A stretch of DNA of 64,000 nucleotides from Nostoc linckia FACHB-104 (lineage in GTDB: Bacteria > Cyanobacteriota > Cyanobacteriia > Cyanobacteriales > Nostocaceae). Where the stretch lies: NCBI RefSeq assembly GCF_014696615.1, contig NZ_JACJQJ010000002.1:62001-126000 (forward strand), given 5' to 3'. The notes under the pieces were generated by a model. It saw only the letters and a list, made by a program, of their open reading frames with translations. It was not told the origin of the DNA and searched no databases. A program made the position numbers and the translations under genes. Below are positions 37,125-45,058 of this stretch, piece by piece. Position 1 is the first letter of the stretch. Every line of letters begins with the position of its first letter.

Positions 37125-40100
37125 TTAAAGAATAAAATCGGCGATGTTCACCGAAGTGACTCCTGTGAAAGTGATAGTACCACCATTTATAGAGGTTAGA
37201 TCTAGCTTGAGATTACAATTGTCTATTGAGGCGAGTTGATCGCAGCTATTAACCACACCATCGCTATTGCTATCTAAAGTACCTTGAGTCAGAATCAGTT
37301 GCTTGAGGTCGATAGCATCACATTCACAAAAATCATGGATGGTATCGTTACCAAAGTTAGCACCAAAGATAAAGCGATCATACCCGTCACCTCCACTTAA
37401 ATAATCATCGCCTCTACCACCAGTAATTAAATCGTCTCCTTTCTCGCCACAAATCACATCATTGCCATCGAAACCAGATAAACTATCAGCACAATTTCCG
37501 CCTTTAATTACATCATCAAACTTAGTGCCAATAATTTTATTTTTGTCATGTTCGCTGCCTTGCAAAGTAAAAGTAGTATTGGGATTAGAAATAATCAAAT
37601 TCTGCGAAGCAAAATCATAATTTGCCCCACTTCCACAAGCTGCGAAAGTCACGTGATTCACATTACTATCAATCGTAATGCTAGAGACTAACCAATTATT
37701 TTTATAACCGCCTATTTCTTGCAAGCGTGTAGAAATGCTGCCATCGCCATTAGAATCTTGAATTGTAATATTAACTCCAGTGGGAACGGAAAATTTAAAG
37801 GAGTCAAAGATAGCTTGTAAGTCAGTAAATTGTGAATCTGCAACTGTGCTGAAACTCTCAATTTGAGCATCAGGTAATGCTAACCCATTAATTTGCGGGT
37901 TATTGTCTGTGAAAACTATACCTGTATCTGTGACTAAGATATTGACAAAATCAATCAGTTCTGGGGAATATTGACCTGCTTGAAAGATGAGGTTTTCTGT
38001 TTGGGTACCGTTATTAAAGGTAAATGAGCCGTTATTAAAGCGATCGCGACTATAAACACCATCTACGATAAAATCAGCCAAGGCACCGATTACGGCTTTT
38101 TCATCTGCAGTTGTGGTTTCACCTGCGTTGGTTAATCTGCCATCAGTCCCTAGCCGATTCCAAACTGCTAAATCAGCTAAATATTGCGGATCTGTACTTT
38201 TTGCCCACTCTGCTTCAAATCCCGCAATACCAATCTCGCCTGGTTGTAAAAACTCGGATTGATTTTGGTAAGGATAGCCAACACTAACAGAACCACTAAT
38301 AGGATCGGGATTAAAGAAGAACGAGGTGTTAGTATTGTTGGGGTTATTGAAATTCTCCACCGAAAACACTCTAAATGGCTGTTCGTTATTTAAAGTGCCT
38401 TCAAGTTTATATGTAGAAACATCTAACCTACTACTAGCTGCAACTGTACCTGATCTCAGGTTTTTCCCATTGACAGCCACAACTTCGGCTTGATTTTGAA
38501 TATTTAAAAAGCCAAATTCTACCCTATCGTCCCCGTTGCTTTTTTGCACATTGTAATTGAGGAAAAATACACCATTAAAAGGTGTTTCATAATATTCAGG
38601 CAAAGCTGTGTTTATCTCATCTGTTTCCGGGTCAATGGTTCCCAGTCTGCCTGTTAAATTTACAGATGTAATATTTTCAGTACTAACTTTGGCATTGACG
38701 GTAATAGTTTTGGCTTCTCCAGCAGCAATATTGTCAAACAAAACCTCTAGCGTTTGGGCATTATTGTCTGTGTCAATACTTGTGCCACCATCCAGATTGG
38801 CAAAGCTGACAAAATCTAAACCAATGGGTAGCTTCTGTCTTAAGTCATCAATAATTTGTACACCTGTGGCATCACCAAACCCATTATTGCGGACAGTAAT
38901 TGTAAATGTAACTTCATCCCCCGGCAGTGCAATTAATTGATCTGCTTTACCATCGTTGTTGTAGTCAACAGATTGTTTCAGATCGTTAAATGACTGTTGA
39001 TTAACCAGGGTAAATTCTTTTTCTATAGATAGGTTAGCTACAGGTGCCAAGATACTTCTGTAGTCATCTTCTACAGGATTTCCATTATTCACAACTGAAT
39101 CTGGATCTTCTTGATCGGCGGCAACAATTTCCGCCACATTGGTATAAGCAGCTGCATCAGCATCATTCAAAACTGTGGCTTTCATGGTGAGGGTGACATT
39201 ATCCCCTGAATCAATACAACCAACATCCCAAATCCCTGTTGTACTGTCATAAGTTCCCACGCTTGTGTCAGCATCAATCAAGCTAAAACCAGAAGGTAAT
39301 AAATCTTGAATTTTCACCCCTGTGGCATTGGCTGGGCCGCTATTATTTAATGTCAAGGTAAAGGTGACTTCATCACCTACAAATAGGGATTCATTAGATA
39401 TTGTTTGACTCAGTGATAAATCTGCCTGCTTGACTACAAATAAAGTAGCACTGCTGTAGTCATCCTCTGTGGGATCGCCATTATTCACAACCGAATCTGG
39501 ATCTTTTTGATCTGCGGCAACAATTTCCGCCACATTGGTATAAGCAGCTGCATCAGCATCATTCAAAACTGTGGCTTTCAAGGTGAGGGTGACATTACGG
39601 CCTGATTTGATTGAACCAACATCCCAAATCCCAGTTGTGCTGTCATAATTCCCTACACTAGCCTTAGCACTGATGAAGCTAAAACCAGAGGGTAGTAAAT
39701 CTTGAATTTTTACTCCTGTCGCATTGGCTGGGCCACTATTCTTTAACTTCAGGGTGAAAGTAACCTCATCACCTACAAATAAAGATTTATCAGATATTTT
39801 TTGACTCAGAGATAAATCAGCCTGCTTAACTACACATACAGTGGCACTGCTGTAGTCATCTTCTCTGGGATTGCCATTATTCACAACTGAATCTGGATCT
39901 TTCTGATCAGCAGCAATAATTTCTGCCACATTGGTATAAGCAGCTGCATCATTGGCATTCAAGACTGTAGCTTTCAGCGTTAGGGTGACATTATCGCCGG
40001 ACTTGATACAACCAACATCCCAAATTCCAGTTGTGCTGTCATAATTTCCCACACTAGCCTTAGCACCACTAAAGCTAAAACCAGAGGGTAGTAAATCTTG

Positions 40101-40331
40101 AATTTTTACTCCTGTCGCATTCGCTGGGCCACTATTATTTAATGTCAGGGTGAAAGTGACCTCATCACCTATAAATAAGGATTTATCAGAGATTGTTTGA
40201 CTCAGGGATAAATCTGCTAATACTGGTTCGCATTTATCTTGAGCCTGATTTTTACCTTTACTCTTGCGCGAAGAATCAAGCTTTTCAAAATTTTTAGATT
40301 TCTGAGAAGATTTAGAATTTTTATTAGTCAT
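37125..40331 (-). CDS. RTX/DUF11-repeat surface protein
   Basis: A 1,068-residue protein with no signal peptide; the N-terminus is Lys/Ser-rich. Three nearly identical 132-residue DUF11 (conserved Ig-like) repeats (about 39-430, ADLSLSQTISDKSLFVGDE) are followed by a diverged fourth repeat (about 435-550) and a large domain with FNNPNNTNTSFFFNPDP. RTX nonapeptides lie at about 936-1000 (GGRGDDYLSGGDGYDRF) and bind calcium. This suggests type I secretion and a surface or adhesive role. It is the first gene of the three-gene minus-strand unit with the exoprotein and TPR-CHAT genes. Confidence 0.88.
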   Translation of the reverse strand: MTNKNSKSSQKSKNFEKLDSSRKSKGKNQAQDKCEPVLADLSLSQTISDKSLFIGDEVTFTLTLNNSGPANATGVKIQDLLPSGFSFSGAKASVGNYDSTTGIWDVGCIKSGDNVTLTLKATVLNANDAAAYTNVAEIIAADQKDPDSVVNNGNPREDDYSSATVCVVKQADLSLSQKISDKSLFVGDEVTFTLKLKNSGPANATGVKIQDLLPSGFSFISAKASVGNYDSTTGIWDVGSIKSGRNVTLTLKATVLNDADAAAYTNVAEIVAADQKDPDSVVNNGDPTEDDYSSATLFVVKQADLSLSQTISNESLFVGDEVTFTLTLNNSGPANATGVKIQDLLPSGFSLIDADTSVGTYDSTTGIWDVGCIDSGDNVTLTMKATVLNDADAAAYTNVAEIVAADQEDPDSVVNNGNPVEDDYRSILAPVANLSIEKEFTLVNQQSFNDLKQSVDYNNDGKADQLIALPGDEVTFTITVRNNGFGDATGVQIIDDLRQKLPIGLDFVSFANLDGGTSIDTDNNAQTLEVLFDNIAAGEAKTITVNAKVSTENITSVNLTGRLGTIDPETDEINTALPEYYETPFNGVFFLNYNVQKSNGDDRVEFGFLNIQNQAEVVAVNGKNLRSGTVAASSRLDVSTYKLEGTLNNEQPFRVFSVENFNNPNNTNTSFFFNPDPISGSVSVGYPYQNQSEFLQPGEIGIAGFEAEWAKSTDPQYLADLAVWNRLGTDGRLTNAGETTTADEKAVIGALADFIVDGVYSRDRFNNGSFTFNNGTQTENLIFQAGQYSPELIDFVNILVTDTGIVFTDNNPQINGLALPDAQIESFSTVADSQFTDLQAIFDSFKFSVPTGVNITIQDSNGDGSISTRLQEIGGYKNNWLVSSITIDSNVNHVTFAACGSGANYDFASQNLIISNPNTTFTLQGSEHDKNKIIGTKFDDVIKGGNCADSLSGFDGNDVICGEKGDDLITGGRGDDYLSGGDGYDRFIFGANFGNDTIHDFCECDAIDLKQLILTQGTLDSNSDGVVNSCDQLASIDNCNLKLDLTSINGGTITFTGVTSVNIADFIL
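39030..40217 (-). repeat. Three 396-bp tandem coding repeats (DUF11 units)
   Basis: Units at 39822-40217, 39426-39821 and 39030-39425 each encode 132 residues and are highly similar at the DNA level, including silent positions. The last unit diverges at its end. Such near-identity indicates recent duplication or ongoing gene conversion, and copy number could vary between strains. Confidence 0.9.
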
Positions 40332-41285
40332 AACTACAATTATTTAATTAAATGATTGTCAACAATTTGTAATTTATAATAGCGGATATCCTGAATTTGC
40401 TTACCTTTAAGGTTCTTTTAGGCAAGTGCTGGTGTGTAAAATTCTAGGTTTATCCTCATCCCTGCTTGGGAAAATATTTTGAGCAAAAGCGAATTAAATT
40501 TGACCGATATCTGCTAAATATCAGCTTAGTTGAATGTTAATAACAACACTCTACTAAATATTTTGCTAATTCTCCATCATCATCTCAAAAATATTGTCAG
40601 TTATTACCCATATTTTGTGGGCATAAAATTAACAAAAATATTCTTTGTTCAACATAAATAACCTAAATAAGATTGATACATCAAAGGGTTTGATGATGGG
40701 CTGAATTCATGAGAATCAAACAGGAAACACTTATTTTAGCTATTAAAGCACAATGTAATGAATTTAATAAAATTCTCAGTAATATCTTTAAATAGGCTCT
40801 GAAAAAGAGGGGTTCTATAAATAAATGGTTAAGTAGCTGGTTTTTTTAACCTAAATATGTATATAAAATTTTGTCTTTGGTAAAATAGTCTGTAAGCCTT
40901 ATTTAGTAAGGATTTTGCCTCAAAAAAAATTACCAATAAGCTAAACTCCGGGATGTTACTTTCGGCAGAGAAAAATTATCCGCTTGTTAAAAATTTCATA
41001 TTTAACGATGCGGTTTTCTAGTAATAGCACGTAATGCTGAGTCTGGTAAACCTGGCTGCTTGGGGAAAAGGGTATGAGTCAAAGGTGTTTTTCCTTTTCC
41101 CTTACCCTTTTCCTTTAACCTACAAGTATTGAATACAGAAGTGAACTTCTCTGCATCCTTTAAATATTCATTGTTGTTATATTGCTCAAACAACAAATAT
41201 TTAGAGGATAAGAAACAAAGCTATAAAATGATACCAAAATATGATTTCTGTGGATTTAATACTAATAGATACCAGCGCTTAATTT
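40332..41285. other. Intergenic region upstream of the RTX gene
   Basis: A 954-nt AT-rich gap that should hold the promoter of the surface-protein operon. A purine/pyrimidine hairpin repeat lies at 41061-41140. No gene or RNA is recognised; the short frames near 41002-41323 overlap the repeat and look non-coding. Confidence 0.45.
41061..41140. repeat. Purine/pyrimidine hairpin repeat (copy 3)
   Basis: ttggggaaaagggt is paired with ttcccttacccttttcc, followed by ctacaagtattga, which resembles the outer arm cttaaccgataagtattgg of the copy at 47347-47490. Confidence 0.6.
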
Positions 41286-42449
41286 CTAATTCAAAGTTGA
41301 AGGAGTTGTTTTCACAGTTGTGATGGTTTTAGACACATGAGAAACAGCATAACGAACTGTATTAATAAAATTTTGGGCGTAACGTTGCGTGGAAAAATCC
41401 AGGGCCCGTTGTCGTGCAGCAACTCCGACACGATTGCTAAATTCTGAATCGTCAAGATAGCGCAGAATTGCGATCGCCAATGCATCTGCATCACCATAAG
41501 GTGTCAACAGTCCATTCACCCCATCTGTAATGATTTCTGTGGGGCCGCCAGCATTGCCAGCTACTACAGGTTTCCCAAGGGCCATAGCCTCGATAATCAC
41601 AATCCCAAAAGGCTCGTTATCAGAAGCGTGGATAAATATATCCATCGCTTGCATCCACTCAGGAATATTGCGCTGTAGTCCCACCATCGACACGCGATCG
41701 CTTAAACCCAAATCTGCTATTTGTGCTTTTAAGGAGTCCTCATAATCAGCCTCTAAATCATGCTTACCGCCAACAATTACACAATTAGCATCAGGATATC
41801 TCTGCAATATTTGTGGCATAGCATCTACTAGAGTATGCATTCCCTTCCATCGTTGCAAACGCCCGACAATCCCAATCAACGGCCCGTGTAGTGGTAAACC
41901 CAACTTCAACCGCGCTTCTTGTGGGGAAGGGAGAACAGCCGGCTCGAATCTGTCTAAAGCCACACCTGGATATACTAAGTGTGTTGGTCTATAAGGCCAA
42001 ATCTTCGCCTGTGCTTCCTTACCCTCTTTCGAGAGAGTAATAATTGCCCGCGCTGGTAACAAAGTCGCCAATTGCAACAACCAAGACTTAGCGTTAGGTA
42101 CTTCTAGTTGATACCATACAGCAGGTATACCAGCTGCGATCGCAGCTAGCCCTCCATATATCTGAGTAATCCACATCCAATTAGCGATCGCATCTACACG
42201 TTCTTGTTTAGCCAGCAAAGCTATACGAAACACCGCACTGATCATCCGGTGAACTTCACGCAGGCGACCACTTTCAATCACTCTGGTATCAATACCCAAT
42301 GCTCTTACCTGTTCCACCATTGGGCCATCTTCTAAAAATACCGCTATCCATTCAATACCAGCTTGCCGTCCTTGTTGCATCAAATCCCAAAACATCATTT
42401 CACCGCCACCTCTTTGTTCGGCCAGTGGCATAATAGCAATCACTTTCAT
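41286..42449 (-). CDS. Family 4 glycosyltransferase
   Basis: A 387-residue GT-B enzyme. The N-terminal acceptor domain begins with VIAIMPLAEQRGGGEMMFW; the C-terminal donor domain has GIVGRLQRWKGMHTLVDA and the GT4 signature EPFGIVIIEAMALGKPVVA with the conserved Glu pair. No membrane helix. It is the last gene of the minus-strand polysaccharide island, separated by 973 nt from the Wzy/ligase-like gene, so it may have its own promoter. The donor sugar cannot be deduced. Confidence 0.88.
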   Translation of the reverse strand: MKVIAIMPLAEQRGGGEMMFWDLMQQGRQAGIEWIAVFLEDGPMVEQVRALGIDTRVIESGRLREVHRMISAVFRIALLAKQERVDAIANWMWITQIYGGLAAIAAGIPAVWYQLEVPNAKSWLLQLATLLPARAIITLSKEGKEAQAKIWPYRPTHLVYPGVALDRFEPAVLPSPQEARLKLGLPLHGPLIGIVGRLQRWKGMHTLVDAMPQILQRYPDANCVIVGGKHDLEADYEDSLKAQIADLGLSDRVSMVGLQRNIPEWMQAMDIFIHASDNEPFGIVIIEAMALGKPVVAGNAGGPTEIITDGVNGLLTPYGDADALAIAILRYLDDSEFSNRVGVAARQRALDFSTQRYAQNFINTVRYAVSHVSKTITTVKTTPSTLN

Positions 42450-42699
42450 AATGTCTATCCACTAATACTAGTTTTTACTTGATACTGAAGCTATGGCAAT
42501 CCGATGAATTTTTGCCACACTCTTGGTATTTGTATGAAAATCAGAGTCGTGCGAAGCTTTCCTTCATCAGAGTTCGTAACTCACTATCTGAAGGTTTTAA
42601 TGTTGTACTTTTGGCGTTAATACAGCCGCAATAAAGCGCAAACTTAGAATGAAATTGCTGTTGCTCTCAAGTTTAGTGCAAAGCAATATCGAAACCATC

Positions 42700-42805
42700 T
42701 ATAGCAATCCTATTTCAGTGGTGAAAAATGTCGGTTTTGGCTGTTGACCGTTGACTGTCAACAAACTTGCGTGTAATATTTCATAAATCATTTAGGATTG
42801 CTATA
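42700..42805. mobile_element. MITE-like element with TATAGCAATCCTA inverted ends (copy 1)
   Basis: It is bounded by TATAGCAATCCTA and TAGGATTGCTATA, a perfect 13-bp terminal inverted repeat. The interior contains tttcagtggtgaaaaatgtc and a small gttgacc/gtcaac hairpin. A second copy lies at 57413-57539 and a fragment at 48742-48760. It encodes nothing, so mobility would depend on a transposase elsewhere. Confidence 0.7.
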
Positions 42806-43242
42806 TGTATTCAGAAATCAATGCATAATCCTATAGATAAATAGATTTTCGCTTCCCGATGACTTTGAAATTGCTATCACTTGTTAGCCAAGATAATCGA
42901 TAGCAATTCTCAATTATTTTTGAAAGTAAATCTATTAGTAATTACTGCTATACTATAGAGTTTATATCTGATTTCTGAAATATTATGTAGTTGGAATATG
43001 CTTGAGATATCCAGCTATTACAAGTATAAACACACCGTAATGAAGCGGCAATAGCATAGTCAGCTATTTTTTTTAATAAAATATATACCGTATATCTGTA
43101 GCCTAGTTTACCAAGTATTTTATAACACAAATATAATTTCAATTGCAGCAGATTTCATTTTGATGAGGTACAAATTGACTGGTTTCGAGACAGGAAGCAG
43201 GAGGAAAATTACTGCACATTATTGATGTAAATCTTATTAAAT

Positions 43243-43341
43243 TAGGACTGACGCAAAAGTCACGGAATTCCGTCATTACGTGGGATTGCTTCCCTACACT
43301 ACGTTCCGGTCGCACTCACAAATTTGGCTTGCGTAAGTCCT
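43243..43341. mobile_element. MITE-like element with AGGACTTACGCAA-type ends
   Basis: A 99-bp segment bounded by AGGACTGACGCAA and TTGCGTAAGTCCT (12 of 13 bases complementary). These ends are typical of small non-autonomous elements in Nostocales. It encodes no protein. Confidence 0.65.
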
Positions 43342-43343
43342 GT

Positions 43344-43387
43344 AAATAAGAAAGATTATCTAACTAGTTAGATAATCTTTCTTATTT
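43344..43387. terminator. 44-nt perfect palindrome, likely terminator of the Wzy/ligase-like gene
   Basis: The two 22-nt arms, meeting at ACTAGT (43363-43368), are perfectly complementary, and the plus strand continues with ATTTTTA. It lies 36 nt downstream of the stop of the minus-strand gene at 43423. It may end that transcript, though a loop-less palindrome of this length is unusual. Confidence 0.55.
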
Positions 43388-43422
43388 TTATCTTGCCAGA
43401 GCAGAATCAAGCAGGACAATAT

Positions 43423-44913
43423 TTAATTAGAATTACCCATTTGGGAGACCGAACCAGGATACTTGATAATTGAATATTGCAAATTACTTTGCTGTTGATA
43501 ATATTTATTTGCTGCCATAGCCATAGCTAGAAATCCCCATAAAATCATGCCAGCAACACTTAGCATTCCGCTACCAATCACTAACTGAAAACAGCCACTT
43601 ATCCCAATTGCACGCGCAGCACTGACAAAACTATCAAAACGTCCTTCTTTGTACTTACTAACATTAATAATTGTCAGAATTAACCCACCTAAATAAAAGA
43701 TAGCACCAGCCCAACCCAAAGTAAAAAACATATCTAGAACGCCACTGTCAATTACAAATACTTCGATTTGTCCAGTTTTCTCATTGACCTTCCAGATATT
43801 ACCTAAACCGTTACCTAATACATTAGAAAGTGCAATACTGAGATTTTTATCATAACTGCCCGATCTATCTTTAAAACTTGTGTCATTCTCTAAATTAGAA
43901 AAAGTTTCTAACCGACTAGTTACCACCTCGGAAATTGGCTCAATAGTGGTTAAGGGAACAACACATATTGCCATAACCACAATAATAGTAATTAAGCGTA
44001 TTTGGATTCGGGCTTTGACTGAACCCAAAATCATAATTACGCCTAACAACCAACCACCCCAATTAGTACGTGCTTGTGCTAATAAAAATGACAAATAACC
44101 CACAGCCGAAGCAGGAAAAATTAAAAATCCAGTTCTGGTAAATAATAATAATAGACCAGCTTGCATCACAGAACCAAAAGGCCCAACTGAGTGCAAAGTA
44201 CTCCAGACACGCATCCCAAAAGGTTCTGGATCTCCGGAACTGGTAAACATTTTGGATTCGATTAGCCAATATCTATCCCATTCTGGGGCTACCACAAATT
44301 GATAGACACCGTAAGCACCAGTAATTAACACACACCAGAGAAATACACTCTGCATTTGCTCTCGGTAGGTCGGATAATCTCGCCAGTTCATAAATAAATG
44401 AAAAGCGAAAATAATCGGACTCAGCCAATCTAAAAGACCGCGCGCTACAGGGACAGGGGCATTATAAATAAGACCAACTAAAAACCCATAAAATACCCCA
44501 ATAAACGCCAAAAGAAAAGGTAAACCTCCTTGGCGAATACTGCTAGGTAAATATTTAATGAAAGTGCCAATAGTGACAAACACCACTAAATAGGGTGCAA
44601 TAAGTATCTGACGAGTAGGGTCCCAACCAACTCGATAATCTACCAACCGAGCAACTAAAGGCGTGAGAAACCAAATCCACCAGGTAAACCCAATATAGAG
44701 AATTGGATGGCGGAAATAAAGAAATAAAGCTACTACTAAAGAGGTTGCGGGAAAAACTAACCGCAACATGGTTGCTGCACCAGTAAAATAACAAACTACT
44801 GTGAGCAATACGTAACCCAAGATTACCATCCAAGCTTGTGCGGCTCGGTCTTGGGGAGAGAAGTTTTCTTGTAAAACAGGATTGTAAAGTATCTGTTTCT
44901 GTTTAGAAGGCAT
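43423..44913 (-). CDS. O-antigen polymerase/ligase-like membrane protein
   Basis: A 496-residue protein with about ten membrane helices and a large loop (about 210-260, VAPEWDRYWLIESKMF). The segment FLLAQARTNWGGWLLGVIMILG is the kind of Arg-containing motif seen in Wzy/WaaL family polymerases and ligases, which join polysaccharide repeat units on lipid carriers outside the membrane. The genes around it encode glycosyltransferases, HepA and a Wzc-like kinase, which fits a Wzy role. ATG 44913. Confidence 0.82.
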   Translation of the reverse strand: MPSKQKQILYNPVLQENFSPQDRAAQAWMVILGYVLLTVVCYFTGAATMLRLVFPATSLVVALFLYFRHPILYIGFTWWIWFLTPLVARLVDYRVGWDPTRQILIAPYLVVFVTIGTFIKYLPSSIRQGGLPFLLAFIGVFYGFLVGLIYNAPVPVARGLLDWLSPIIFAFHLFMNWRDYPTYREQMQSVFLWCVLITGAYGVYQFVVAPEWDRYWLIESKMFTSSGDPEPFGMRVWSTLHSVGPFGSVMQAGLLLLFTRTGFLIFPASAVGYLSFLLAQARTNWGGWLLGVIMILGSVKARIQIRLITIIVVMAICVVPLTTIEPISEVVTSRLETFSNLENDTSFKDRSGSYDKNLSIALSNVLGNGLGNIWKVNEKTGQIEVFVIDSGVLDMFFTLGWAGAIFYLGGLILTIINVSKYKEGRFDSFVSAARAIGISGCFQLVIGSGMLSVAGMILWGFLAMAMAANKYYQQQSNLQYSIIKYPGSVSQMGNSN

Positions 44914-45058
44914 TCAATTTTGGATTTTAGATTTTGGATTTTGGATTGGAATGTATTAATTTGAGTACAGAAAATCGAAATTTCTTCTTTGCGCCTTTGC
45001 ATGAGGTAAATTCATATTTTTTCAACGCACCACAAAAACGCAAAGAAAGTAAATTAAC

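Larger units (their letters stand above)
42450..43422. other. Repeat-rich intergenic region in the polysaccharide island
   Basis: A 973-nt gap that holds two MITE-like elements (42700-42805 and 43243-43341) and a 44-nt perfect palindrome (43344-43387). The rest is AT-rich with no gene. A 64-codon minus-strand frame at 42948-43142 has no coding features. Confidence 0.6.

Noticed and set aside
39030-40217. Regular repeats considered as a CRISPR array or satellite
   Set aside because: The unit is 396 bp, stays in frame and encodes DUF11 domains; there are no spacers.
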